A DNA stretch of 14,297 nt from Pseudomonadota bacterium (GCA_021790295.1 JAJYIC010000020.1:1-14297); one strand, 5' to 3'; counted from the stretch's first letter, positions 1 to 7,170 are shown. The notes: generated by a model from the letters alone, not told the origin. Program-made: numbers and translations.

Positions 1-409
1 GCCGCGCGCCACATGGAGAAAAATCGCGCTTCCGAGCCCCGGACGCACCGGGTCGTCGTTGTAGCCGAGAGGGACGACAAGGTCGTAAAGGCCGTCGGCG
101 CGCCAAAGATTGTCGCAACGCGCCCTGTAAGGAAGAAGGACGAGCCGGTTGTAGGCCGGGTCAAAAGGCTCTTCGCACCAGCCTTCGTCCGGTCTGAGGG
201 CGCGGCAGGGAAGGTCCGAAGCGAGCCCTTCGATCCGGTCGGCGCGATAAAGAATCTCGCGCAAAGGCCAGAGGCCCCGAGGGGTTGCGCCGTCGCCTTC
301 GCGCTTCTCTTCAATGATTCCCGCGCGCCCGATCGCGCAACGGAAACTGCGCCCGCGCCAGAGCGCCTTTCCATCGCCGCGAACGACAAGATTGTCGATG
401 ACTTTCATC
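1..409 (-). CDS. L,D-transpeptidase (YkuD-like) family protein, C-terminus missing
   Basis: Partial gene running off the left edge; 136 codons are visible from the ATG at 409-407, preceded by a GAAAGG-type ribosome binding site. The reading frame is open throughout. The protein starts MKVIDNLVVRGDGKALWRGR, then shows C-A-I-G-R-A-G-I near residue 29, E-G-D-G-A-T-P-R-G near 41, and ends at the edge in G-S-A-I-F-L-H-V-A-R-G. This layout matches the short cytosolic or periplasmic YkuD-domain proteins of COG3786 (cross-link forming L,D-transpeptidase fold). In that family the IFLH motif is followed by a T-x-G-C segment carrying the catalytic Cys, which here would lie just outside the window. I see no signal peptide. 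It is transcribed away from the response regulator at 693. The family call is firm; the exact cell-wall reaction is unproven. Confidence 0.88.
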
Positions 410-692
410 AAACCTTTCGCAGCGGAATCCGGCGCTCCAGTCGCCCGAAACCTGGCGATGGGCCGCCTCTCGGGGCAAAGACGCTAACCCTTCCGTTTCC
501 CTTTTGCGAGCTTGCGGTTATGAACATCGAAGGAAAGCCGTCGCGGCGCTGAAAAGGGATAAAATCAGGCGGCCGCGGCGGATAATGAGAGCACATGGCC
601 CTAGTGTCGTGGTTTCGAAGTCCGCCTCGAGGCCGATAGTGAGATCATGCGAATTTCAGAATCGAGACACTAGGTTGCGGTTGGGGACGCTT
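410..692. other. divergent intergenic region between the L,D-transpeptidase and the response regulator
   Basis: This 283-bp stretch separates two divergently transcribed genes and so must hold both promoters. Apart from the inverted repeat at 600-674 I see no supported coding frame; open frames crossing it are extensions or shadows of the neighbours. I could not pick out a convincing -35/-10 pair. Confidence 0.5.
600..674. repeat. 75-bp imperfect inverted repeat, MITE-like or intergenic palindromic element
   Basis: Two 26-nt arms, 600-625 and 649-674, are inverted copies of one another with a 23-nt spacer. The outer 9 nt are perfect (CCTAGTGTC at 600-608 and GACACTAGG at 666-674). Over the whole arm 19 of 26 positions match, and several differences are transitions that would still pair as G-U in RNA. 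The spacer edge carries a separate 10-bp palindrome, gcctcgaggc at 624-633. There is no second copy in the window. The CTAG-containing ends would suit a small non-autonomous element, but that is inference; it could also be a structured leader of the regulator gene that starts at 693. Confidence 0.6.
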
Positions 693-1382
693 ATGAGGAG
701 CGCACGTTCAATCCTTCTCGTCGATGACGACGCGGCGTTGCGCCAGTCGCTTTCGGAACAGCTTGCTCTCAACGGCGAGTTTTCCTGCGTCGAATGCGAA
801 AGCGGGGCGCGGGCGCTCGACCTCATCCGCGAACAGCGCTTCGACGCCGTCCTTCTCGATATCGGGCTTCCCGACGTCGATGGCCGTGAACTTTGCCTCA
901 AGATGCGCAAGGCGGGCGTCAAGGCGCCGATCCTCATGCTGACCGCCGCCGACAGCGAAGCGGACACGGTTTCGGGTCTCGATTCGGGCGCCGACGATTA
1001 CGTGACAAAGCCGTTCCGCCTGGGCGTTCTCCTGGCGCGCCTGCGCGCGCACCTTCGCCAAAGGGAGCAAAGCGAGGACGCGGTCCTGACCATCGGCCCT
1101 TACAGCTTCGAGGCAAGTCTCAAACTGCTCGTCGATCGGAGAGGAGCGAGAAAGGTGCGCCTCACCGAAAAGGAGGCGGCGATCCTCAAATATCTCTACC
1201 GCGCCGGCGACCAGGCGATCGGACGCGAGCGTCTTTTGGGCGAGGTCTGGGGGTATAATGCCGGCGTGACGACGCACACGCTCGAAACCCACGTCTACCG
1301 CCTGCGGCAAAAGATCGAACGCGATCCGGCAAATGCGGCGATCCTCGTCACCGAGCCCGGAGGCTACCGGCTGGTTCCGTGA
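693..1382 (+). CDS. OmpR/PhoB-family response regulator transcription factor
   Basis: 229-residue two-domain response regulator. The receiver domain (about 5-122) shows the acidic cluster in L-L-V-D-D-D (residues 9-13), the phospho-acceptor D56 in L-L-D-I-G-L-P-D, the switch Thr T84 in L-M-L-T-A and the conserved K106 in T-K-P-F. The C-terminal winged helix (about 130-229) shows L-T-E-K-E-A, then L-L-G-E-V-W-G-Y and the recognition helix region T-H-T-L-E-T-H-V-Y-R-L-R-Q-K-I, ending in G-G-Y-R-L. The open frame extends 63 codons upstream, but that extension has no family similarity, and the ATG at 693, with a GGGGA purine stretch upstream, gives the standard length. No histidine kinase lies beside it, so its partner is elsewhere. 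Its last 19 nt overlap the glycosyltransferase gene on the other strand. Targets cannot be read from the sequence. Confidence 0.95.
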   Translation: MRSARSILLVDDDAALRQSLSEQLALNGEFSCVECESGARALDLIREQRFDAVLLDIGLPDVDGRELCLKMRKAGVKAPILMLTAADSEADTVSGLDSGADDYVTKPFRLGVLLARLRAHLRQREQSEDAVLTIGPYSFEASLKLLVDRRGARKVRLTEKEAAILKYLYRAGDQAIGRERLLGEVWGYNAGVTTHTLETHVYRLRQKIERDPANAAILVTEPGGYRLVP

Positions 1383-2338
1383 CCGCCGCTTTCTTCGCGA
1401 AGCGCCCCGGGGAGCCATTCGACCGGCCTTTTGCTTCTCCCGTCCGGGGTAAAGGCCGAAAGCGCTTTCTCGATCGCGCGCAGAGGATCGATCGGCAGAC
1501 CGAGACGGCTCGCCGCGAGAACGAGGAGATGGCGGTTGAGGAAGAATGTCCCGCGCTCCCGGCGCTCGAACCGCCGGGCGCGCGAAAGCGCACGCCTCGA
1601 AGCTAACCGGGCATAGCGCGCTTCGAGCCCCGGCGTTTCGGCGACGAGATAATAAAGCGCCAGGACCAGTTCATACTGGTTGAGGTGCTGGAGTTCGGAA
1701 AGCCTCCCCGGGGCCTTGTCGGGAACGAGGGCGACGGCGTCTTCGAAGCGCGCGCCGCCGCCTTTGGCAAAAAGGCGCAGAAAGAGCGCCGGGTCGGGAC
1801 AGACGAGGCGTTCGTCGCACCCTCCCGCCGCGAAAAAGCGCTCTTTCGATACGAGGATCGCGCTCGAATTGGCGGCGCAATTGCGAATGAAGCGCTTCAG
1901 TCCGTCCTTTTCTTTGGCCCGCTGCAAGGGTGCGCGCGCGCTCCTCAAAGGGTCGGGGTCTAGGGGATCGTAAGTGCCGAGCGTCCCATAGGCGAAGCCT
2001 TCGCCTTCCGATTTCGCTGCTTCGAGAAGGCTTTCCGTGGCTCTCGGCAAAAGGAGGTCGTCGCCGTCGACGAGTTTCAGCCAGAAACCCGAGGCGCGCC
2101 GGGCGCCGAGATTGGTTGCGGCCGAAGCGCCGCGGTTTTTCTGGCGCAAGACCTCGACCTTCTCGCTCCAGCTCGCGGTCAATTGCGCGACGAGTTCGCC
2201 CGAGCCGTCGCTCGACCCGTCGTCGATAAAGATGAATTCGCGCGCAAAGGAACCGGTCTGGCGCGCGAGCGCGGCGACGACGCCGGGGAGAAAAGGGCTT
2301 TTGTTGAAGACCGTTATGATAAAGGAGACGGCGTCCAT
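1364..2338 (-). CDS. glycosyltransferase family 2 protein
   Basis: 324-residue GT-A fold glycosyltransferase, expected to move a sugar from a nucleotide-sugar donor to an acceptor on the cytoplasmic side of the envelope. The N-terminus reads S-F-I-I-T-V-F-N-K with a hydrophobic first strand. The donor-binding motif D-D-G-S-S-D-G-S lies at 39-46, N-R-G-A-S-A-A-T-N at about 68-76, and the metal-binding D-x-D-type motif D-G-D-D at 91-94. Residues after about 200 form an arginine-rich acceptor or C-terminal region without a clear transmembrane segment. It stands alone, convergent with the response regulator (19-nt overlap) and divergent from thiL, so context does not reveal the polymer. The ATG at 2338 begins the usual family N-terminus; the ribosome binding site there is weak. 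Confidence 0.92.
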   Translation of the reverse strand: MDAVSFIITVFNKSPFLPGVVAALARQTGSFAREFIFIDDGSSDGSGELVAQLTASWSEKVEVLRQKNRGASAATNLGARRASGFWLKLVDGDDLLLPRATESLLEAAKSEGEGFAYGTLGTYDPLDPDPLRSARAPLQRAKEKDGLKRFIRNCAANSSAILVSKERFFAAGGCDERLVCPDPALFLRLFAKGGGARFEDAVALVPDKAPGRLSELQHLNQYELVLALYYLVAETPGLEARYARLASRRALSRARRFERRERGTFFLNRHLLVLAASRLGLPIDPLRAIEKALSAFTPDGRSKRPVEWLPGALREESGGHGTSR

Positions 2339-2626
2339 CGCCGCTCTTTAGCACGGCTTTCCCGCCGCGGCGAGGAAAGCCGCCCTATGGTCATGAGTAA
2401 GAGGGACCGCATTCCTTTTGCGGCCAGGCCTTTCTCCCGCATTTTCCGCCGCATTGCCGGGAAGGGAGCCTTTATCCTATCTTGCCGGTCGATGGCGGGG
2501 CGGAACGATGACAAAGCGTTTTGGCCTTTTTTCGAGAGGGCTTTGGGCCGAGGGCGCTCCAAGGAGCGCAACGCTCCTTCTTGCAAGGGTCCCTCGATTC
2601 TTGCCCGCGGCAAAGGCGCGGCGGCG
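2339..2626. other. divergent intergenic region upstream of thiL
   Basis: This 288-bp gap lies between the start codons of the glycosyltransferase and thiL. It holds alternative hairpins at 2554-2579 (listed separately) and a possible 40-codon frame at 2508-2630 that ends in ATGA overlap with thiL. The thiL frame itself stays open across the region, but that extension does not resemble ThiL N-termini. I found no TPP riboswitch signature and no convincing promoter hexamers. Confidence 0.45.
2554..2579 (+). promoter_or_regulatory. mutually exclusive hairpins in the thiL leader
   Basis: GCGCTCC (2554-2560) can pair with GGAGCGC (2563-2569). Alternatively AAGGAGCG (2561-2568) can pair with CGCTCCTT (2572-2579) as a perfect 8-bp stem with a 3-nt loop. 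The two stems share the middle segment and so exclude each other, as in attenuators. The first stem has only a 2-nt loop, so it would need to open at its tip to form. No U-tract follows directly. A regulatory role is inference from geometry only. Confidence 0.3.
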
Positions 2627-3622
2627 ATGAAAGGACGCCTCGGCGAATTCGAACTGATCGCCCGTTATTTCGCGCCTCTCTCGCAAGGCTTTCCCGGCGC
2701 CTGCGGGCTCGAAGACGATGTCGCCGCGCTCGCCCCTTCCCCCGGCAAAGAGTTTGTCGTCAAGACCGACGCCATCCTCGCCGGCATTCATTTTCTCCCT
2801 TCCGATCCGGGAGGGCTCGTCGCCAAAAAGGCGCTGCGCGTCAATCTCTCCGATCTTGCCGCCAAGGGCGCGACGCCCAAGGCTTATCTTCTCGATCTTT
2901 TGCTCCCGGAAAGCATAAAGGAGGGCTGGATCGAGGCTTTTGCCCGCGGGCTTGGCGAAGACCAGGAATTCTACCGCGTGCATCTGATCGGCGGCGACAC
3001 CGACCGGACCCCGGGCCCGGTTACGATCGCCGTCACGGCTTTCGGCGAAGTGCCGAAAGGGCTGACCATACGCCGCAAAGGGGCAAAAGCCGGAGAGAGC
3101 CTTTATGTCACCGGAACGATCGGCGACGCCGCGCTCGGGCTTCGGGTGTTGAAAGGGGCGTTTATCGGGCTCGACGAAAGCGCGGCCTCTTTCCTTGTCG
3201 AGCGCTACCGTGTGCCGCAGCCGCGCGTCTTTTTGGGGCCGCGGCTTTTGGGTCTCGCGAGCGCCTCTCTCGATGTTTCGGACGGGCTTGTCGCCGATCT
3301 GCAGCACCTGTGCAAGGCCTCGCGCCTTTCGGCCGTCGTCGAAGCCGCGCGCGTGCCTTTCTCGCCCGCCGCCCGGTCTTTGATCGGGCAAAGCGAGGAG
3401 GAACGCGCTCTCGCGCTTTCCGGAGGCGACGATTACGAGATCCTTTTCACCGCCCCGAAAGAGGCGGCAGGCCGGCTCGCGCGCCTTGCCGAAGAGTTCG
3501 ACACCCCGATCACGGCGATCGGCGCCATGGCCTCTTCCCTCGGCGGAAAACACAGCGTCACGGTGCGCGACGAGAAAGGCCGGCCTCTCGACTTTGCGAG
3601 AAAGGGCTGGACGCATTTCTGA
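2627..3622 (+). CDS. thiL: thiamine-monophosphate kinase ThiL
   Basis: 331-residue ThiL, which phosphorylates thiamine monophosphate with ATP to thiamine diphosphate, the last step of cofactor synthesis in the cytoplasm. It belongs to the PurM/AIR synthase-like superfamily. Visible family motifs: start R-L-G-E-F-E-L-I; G-L-E-D-D-V near 28-32; K-T-D-A near 46-49; N-L-S-D-L-A-A-K-G-A at 73-82; G-G-D-T-D at 122-126; V-T-G-T-I-G-D-A-A-L-G-L at 161-172; then D-V-S-D-G-L and S-G-G-D-D-Y-E-I-L-F in the C-terminal half. Length and motif spacing are normal. The ATG at 2627 gives the usual family start although its ribosome binding site is weak. The nusB gene, often directly upstream in proteobacteria, is absent. 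The G-D-D-Y-E-L/I-L signature and lack of a catalytic Cys/Sec loop separate it from selenophosphate synthase. Confidence 0.95.
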   Translation: MKGRLGEFELIARYFAPLSQGFPGACGLEDDVAALAPSPGKEFVVKTDAILAGIHFLPSDPGGLVAKKALRVNLSDLAAKGATPKAYLLDLLLPESIKEGWIEAFARGLGEDQEFYRVHLIGGDTDRTPGPVTIAVTAFGEVPKGLTIRRKGAKAGESLYVTGTIGDAALGLRVLKGAFIGLDESAASFLVERYRVPQPRVFLGPRLLGLASASLDVSDGLVADLQHLCKASRLSAVVEAARVPFSPAARSLIGQSEEERALALSGGDDYEILFTAPKEAAGRLARLAEEFDTPITAIGAMASSLGGKHSVTVRDEKGRPLDFARKGWTHF

Positions 3623-3634
3623 ACGGCGCGGGTC

Positions 3635-3659
3635 TCGGCCCCCAAAACCGCGGGGCCGA
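3635..3659. terminator. GC-rich hairpin between convergent thiL and DUF6489 genes
   Basis: TCGGCCCC (3635-3642) and GGGGCCGA (3652-3659) form a perfect 8-bp stem with a 9-nt loop in the 57-bp convergent gap. Position suits a two-way terminator, but neither strand has a T-run right after the stem; the only homopolymer, A7 at 3667-3673, lies on the far side. Weak candidate. Confidence 0.3.
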
Positions 3660-3679
3660 CGGGCGCAAAAAAAGGCCGC

Positions 3680-3916
3680 CTATTTCTTCGGCCGGCCCAT
3701 TTGCGCGAGAAACATCTCCTGAAGCTGCTCGAAACCTTTGAGGGTCTGAGGCAGCCAGGTCTTGACCATCGCCTCGGGGTCCATCGCCTTCAAGGCCTCG
3801 GTCATGCGCCCTTGCGCCTCTTTCAAAAGCGCCTCCTGCATGGACGCGATATCGGGCAAGCCGAAAAACCCTCGCGCCTCCTGCGGCGTGCAATCGATGT
3901 CGATCGTGATTTTCAT
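3680..3916 (-). CDS. DUF6489-type small protein
   Basis: 78-residue protein beginning MKITIDIDCTPQEARGFFGL, followed by P-D-I-A-S-M-Q-E-A, an amphipathic helical stretch (Q-G-R-M-T-E-A-L-K-A-M), the phrase W-L-P-Q at 54-57, G-F-E-Q-L-Q-E-M-F near 61-69, and a basic tail R-P-K-K. This matches my recollection of the DUF6489 family, short cytoplasmic proteins common in Alphaproteobacteria and without known function. The ATG at 3916-3914 has a good purine-rich site upstream (AGGGGAAGG). The open frame continues far upstream on this strand, but that part is antisense to the MBL-fold gene and is not coding. It faces thiL convergently and is divergent from the MBL gene. Confidence 0.85.
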   Translation of the reverse strand: MKITIDIDCTPQEARGFFGLPDIASMQEALLKEAQGRMTEALKAMDPEAMVKTWLPQTLKGFEQLQEMFLAQMGRPKK

Positions 3917-4012
3917 CGCCTTCCCCTTTTGCCGGTCGCGCCCGTCATTCTCCGCAAAGGGAGGGAAAAGAACAGCGTGGCGCCGGGTCCCAATCGTGTA
4001 TTCTCCTTTGTC

Positions 4013-4930
4013 ATGGCCGCAGAAATCCCCTTTCGCCGCGATTTTTCCTTTGCCTATGGCCGCCTCGAAAGGCTCGGGCCGTCGCTGCGCCGCATCGTCG
4101 CGCGCAACCCCGGCCCTTTCACCTTCAAGGGAACCGGCACCTATGTCGTCGGCGAAGGCGAGGTCGCGGTCATCGATCCCGGCCCCGATCTTCCCGAGCA
4201 TATCGAAACGCTTCTCGAAGGGCTTCAAGGAGAGCGGGTCAGCCATATTCTCGTCACCCACACCCATCGCGACCATTCGCCCGCGGCCAAACCCCTTCAG
4301 GAAAAGACCGGAGCCCCGACCTATGGTTTCGGCCCTCACATGGGGGGAAGGCGCGGTGAGCCCGGCGTCGAAGAGGGGGGCGATTTCGATTTCCTTCCCG
4401 ATCGGCGGCTTTGCGAGGGCGATCTCGTCGCCGGCAAAGGCTGGCGGCTCGAAGCGATCCACACGCCCGGACACACCTCGAACCATCTCTGTTTTGCCTG
4501 GAAAGACGAGGGGATCCTTTTTTCGGGCGATCATGTGATGGGCTGGTCGACGAGCGTCATCGCCCCGCCCGACGGCGATATGGGCGCCTACATGGCTTCC
4601 CTCGAAAAGCTTCTTGCGCGCGCGGAGCGCCTTTATTGGCCGACGCACGGCCCGGCGATCGCCGATCCGAAGCCTTATGTGCGCGCCTTTATCGCCCATC
4701 GCCGGGAGCGCGAGTCGGGGGTTCTGATGTGCCTTTCCGAAGGCATCGAAGAGATCACGCGGATGGTCGAGAGGCTTTACATCGGCCTCGATCCGCGTCT
4801 GTCCCGCGCCGCGGCGCGTTCGCTCCACGCTCATCTTCTCGATCTTTCGCGCCGCGGCCTCGTCGAATGCGAGGGTCCGCCCCAGCTCGAGGCGCGCTGG
4901 CGCCTTCACCCGAGCGCGCCAAAAGGCTGA
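4013..4930 (+). CDS. MBL-fold metallo-hydrolase (LACTB2-like, C-terminal winged-helix domain)
   Basis: 305-residue metallo-beta-lactamase fold protein. Metal ligands are visible: H83-T-H85-R-D87-H88 (HxHxDH), H154 in T-P-G-H-T, D173 in F-S-G-D-H and H212 in W-P-T-H-G. Residues from about 215 to the end form a small helical domain (A-H-R-x-R-E followed by a winged-helix-like segment to L-H-P-S), the arrangement of LACTB2/MBLAC2-type hydrolases, some of which are RNA nucleases and others thioesterases or lactonases. The substrate here is not known. The ATG at 4013 is chosen because family similarity begins there. No ribosome binding site precedes it; a TATTCT hexamer lies at 3999-4004, 8 nt before the ATG, so a leaderless transcript is possible. 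Confidence 0.9.
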   Translation: MAAEIPFRRDFSFAYGRLERLGPSLRRIVARNPGPFTFKGTGTYVVGEGEVAVIDPGPDLPEHIETLLEGLQGERVSHILVTHTHRDHSPAAKPLQEKTGAPTYGFGPHMGGRRGEPGVEEGGDFDFLPDRRLCEGDLVAGKGWRLEAIHTPGHTSNHLCFAWKDEGILFSGDHVMGWSTSVIAPPDGDMGAYMASLEKLLARAERLYWPTHGPAIADPKPYVRAFIAHRRERESGVLMCLSEGIEEITRMVERLYIGLDPRLSRAAARSLHAHLLDLSRRGLVECEGPPQLEARWRLHPSAPKG

Positions 4931-4931
4931 A

Positions 4932-4943
4932 GGCGCGCGCGCC
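4932..4943. repeat. 12-bp perfect GC palindrome in the convergent gap
   Basis: ggcgcgcgcgcc lies in the 45-bp space between the ends of the MBL-fold gene and the SMP-30-like gene. It is too short and lacks a T-run, so I do not call it a terminator. Alternating CG of this kind can arise by chance in such GC-rich DNA. Confidence 0.3.
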
Positions 4944-4975
4944 CCTCTCGCCCCGCAAGGGATCAGAGTCACGGG

Positions 4976-5875
4976 TCAGAGGTGCGAATACATCTCCTTT
5001 CCCGGAACCGTGAGGTCGGCTTTGAGGATCGAGCCGGTCTCGCTTTCGGTGATGAAAAGCGTCTTTCCCTCCGGCCCGCCATAGGCGGCGTTGGTCGTGA
5101 GCAACCCGGCGCAGGATCTGATCTCGGCGATCGGGCGCCCTTGCGGATTGAAAAGCCACACCGAACCCATGCCGATGTGGCAGACGGCGAGATTGCCTTC
5201 GGCATCGATCGCCATCCCGTCGGGTCCGGTTCCTCCCGACAACTGAACGAAGACGCCGACGCGGCCCAAACTTCCATCGGCCAAAAGCGGCACCCGCCAC
5301 ACCGCGTTCGCCCGCGTCACGGCGAGATAAAGGATGCGTTCGTCCGGGGTCAGAACGAGGCCGTTGGGGCTCGGGATGCTGCCCATCAGAAGTTCGAGAT
5401 GCCCGTTCTCCTTGAGGCGGTAAAGGCGCCCGGTCTGGTCGCGCAGATCGGCTTCGCCCTGATCGGTGAAATAAAGTTCGCCCGAGCGCGCGAAAACGAG
5501 ATCGTTTAGGCCTTTGAAACGCTCGCCGCGCGGGCGGTCGGCGACGACCGAAATCCGTCCCGTCTTGGGGTCGAGCATCAAAAGCCCCTCTTTGTGGTCG
5601 GCGATGACGATGCGGCCGTTCTTGTGGATCTTGAGCCCGTTGGGCTCGCCGTCGTAGGTCGCGACGAGCGCGAATTCGCCTTTGGGAGAAATGCGGAAAA
5701 CCTGACCGTAAGGGATGTTGGTGACGTAAAGATTGCCGTCGCGATCGAAAGAGGGTCCTTCGAGAAAACAGTCGCGGGCGACGCCCGTCTGGCTGCGCGG
5801 ATTTTCTGTGGCGCGCAAAGAGACGGGGACGCGGGCAAAAATCTCTGTCTCGATCACGGGCGGTGCGGCAAACAT
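4976..5875 (-). CDS. SMP-30/gluconolactonase/LRE family protein
   Basis: 299-residue six-bladed beta-propeller enzyme of the SMP-30/gluconolactonase family, which hydrolyses sugar lactones or related esters using a divalent metal. Likely metal-site residues are E39 in F-L-E-G-P-S-F, N124 in G-L-N-D-L, N171 in S-P-N-G-L and D219 in G-P-D-G-M. Repeated blade edges such as D-G-N-L-Y-V-T, S-G-E-L-Y-F-T-D and E-G-N-L-A-V are clear. The ATG at 5875 is preceded by GAGGAG, a strong ribosome binding site; the frame is open further upstream, but that part is antisense to nothing known and overlaps phnA. It starts 35 nt after the phnA stop on the same strand, so both are probably one transcript. No signal peptide is seen. 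The substrate is unknown. Confidence 0.9.
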   Translation of the reverse strand: MFAAPPVIETEIFARVPVSLRATENPRSQTGVARDCFLEGPSFDRDGNLYVTNIPYGQVFRISPKGEFALVATYDGEPNGLKIHKNGRIVIADHKEGLLMLDPKTGRISVVADRPRGERFKGLNDLVFARSGELYFTDQGEADLRDQTGRLYRLKENGHLELLMGSIPSPNGLVLTPDERILYLAVTRANAVWRVPLLADGSLGRVGVFVQLSGGTGPDGMAIDAEGNLAVCHIGMGSVWLFNPQGRPIAEIRSCAGLLTTNAAYGGPEGKTLFITESETGSILKADLTVPGKEMYSHL

Positions 5876-5910
5876 GGACGTCTCCTCAAGGAAGAGCGAG
5901 AGAATCGACT

Positions 5911-7170
5911 TTAGCCTTCGATCCCGTTCAATGCGAAATCGAAGATGTCGAAATTGCGCAATCGTTGCTTCTGGCTGTCCTTCTGGCTTTCCGTCTGCCC
6001 TCCCTTCTCTGCGCGCTCGCGGTAAGAGGCGGTGAGAGGCCGCGAAATAAGAAAGGGCACAGAGAGTTCGCCAAGGCCGCCGTGAGAGCGCAGGCGCGCC
6101 CCGGCAAGGCCCGCAAGATCGTGCTTCGAGGCGGCCGAGCCGAGAACCGTCGAGCGGTCGCCGATGACGACAAAATCGGCCTCGCGGTCGGGGGGAAGCT
6201 CGAAGCGCCGCGCCGCCTCGCTCCCTTCGAGAACGACAGCCACCCCCGGCAAGGCGGAGGACGCCGCCATCATCGCGCTGCTCCGAGACAAGTCTTTGAC
6301 ATAGACTCGCACGAAAGAGCCGAGAGCCCCGTGATGGCGCACGAAAGGATCGGTGATCGGGCAGATGACGCGCGCGCTTTGCGCGCCGAAGCGGCGGCAA
6401 AGCGCGTCTTCGAGAAAGATGACATTGGCCGACCCGTCGGCGCGCGCCTTGTCGTTCATGCCGTGATCGGCGACGAGGCCCACAACCGCGCCGAGTTCGA
6501 CAAAACGGCCGATGCGGGAGTCGAGGGCGGATAGGAATGCGTCCGCTTGCCCGCCCCCGGGGGGAAAAGCATGCTCGACGTAATCCGAAAGGGAAAGATA
6601 GAAAAGCTGGGCCTCACCTTTTTCGAGAAGGCGAATGCCGGCGTCGAGAACGAAAAGCGAGAGATCGGCCGAATAGATGCCGGGCCGCTCCCGGCCGACG
6701 AGCCTTTCCTCGGCGCTGTTGGCGCATTCCGAAGAGAAGGCGATGCCTTCGAGCCCTTTCTTGAGCAAACGGCGCAGCTTGTCCTTTGCCGTCACGACCG
6801 CGGTCTTGACCCCTCTCTGCGAAAAAAGAGCTGGGATCGTCTCGCTTCTCAAAAAGCTTTCGTCGGTCATCATCACTTCCGCGCCGCTCGCGCGGTCGAG
6901 ATGGTAATTGCCGGAGATGCCGTGAACCGAAGGCGGCGCGCCGGTGACGATCGAAAGGTTGTTGGGGTTGGTAAAGCTCGGCATCACCGCTTCGGCGGTG
7001 CCGAGAAAACCCTCTTCGCGCAAACGCGCGATCCGCGGCAGGATGCCGTCGGCGAGGCCGCGGGCGATATACGCGGGGTCGCAGCCGTCCGCGCAGATGA
7101 CGACGGTCGGCCGCGAAGGAGCTTTGTAGCTGCGGCCGTTGAGGGAAAGCGTTGCCGGCGAGCGCGTCAC
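5911..7170 (-). CDS. phnA: phosphonoacetate hydrolase PhnA (alkaline phosphatase superfamily)
   Basis: 419-residue zinc enzyme that cleaves phosphonoacetate to acetate and phosphate. All expected active-site residues are visible: D28 in C-A-D-G-C-D, nucleophile T67 in P-S-F-T-N-P-N-N, D196 and H200 in S-D-Y-V-E-H, D235-H236 in V-A-D-H-G-M-N-D and H363 in S-H-G-G-L-G-E. Their spacing follows closely the Sinorhizobium meliloti PhnA set as I remember it (D29, T68, D202, H206, D241, H242, H377). Diagnostic phrases such as N-N-L-S-I-V-T-G and V-V-T-A-K-D-K-L-R also match. The start is a GTG at 7170-7168 with GAGG upstream. A Q/K-rich stretch near 392-404 precedes the C-terminus. It leads a two-gene unit with the SMP-30-like gene and is divergent from the 3-hydroxyisobutyrate dehydrogenase-like gene. 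The usual partners phnW and phnY are not in the window. Confidence 0.9.
   Translation of the reverse strand: MTRSPATLSLNGRSYKAPSRPTVVICADGCDPAYIARGLADGILPRIARLREEGFLGTAEAVMPSFTNPNNLSIVTGAPPSVHGISGNYHLDRASGAEVMMTDESFLRSETIPALFSQRGVKTAVVTAKDKLRRLLKKGLEGIAFSSECANSAEERLVGRERPGIYSADLSLFVLDAGIRLLEKGEAQLFYLSLSDYVEHAFPPGGGQADAFLSALDSRIGRFVELGAVVGLVADHGMNDKARADGSANVIFLEDALCRRFGAQSARVICPITDPFVRHHGALGSFVRVYVKDLSRSSAMMAASSALPGVAVVLEGSEAARRFELPPDREADFVVIGDRSTVLGSAASKHDLAGLAGARLRSHGGLGELSVPFLISRPLTASYRERAEKGGQTESQKDSQKQRLRNFDIFDFALNGIEG

Noticed and set aside
13..552. 179-residue open frame on the plus strand
   Set aside because: It is antisense to the L,D-transpeptidase frame, which carries clear family motifs (R-A-G-I, G-A-T-P-R-G, I-F-L-H). 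The plus frame shows no recognisable domain.
2183..2626. In-frame upstream extension of thiL
   Set aside because: It overlaps the start of the glycosyltransferase on the other strand and has no resemblance to ThiL N-termini, which begin right at R-L-G-E-F-E-L-I.
2339..2626. TPP riboswitch before thiL
   Set aside because: I could not find the conserved CUGAGA core or the paired helices of the THI element.
2627..3622. Selenophosphate synthase SelD, given the selenoprotein nearby
   Set aside because: SelD and ThiL share a fold, but this protein has ThiL motifs and length, and no N-terminal glycine-rich Cys/Sec loop.
3917..4972. Long minus-strand frame upstream of the DUF6489-type start
   Set aside because: It is antisense to the MBL-fold gene with its intact HxHxDH site. 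Only the last 78 codons (3680-3916) have family similarity.
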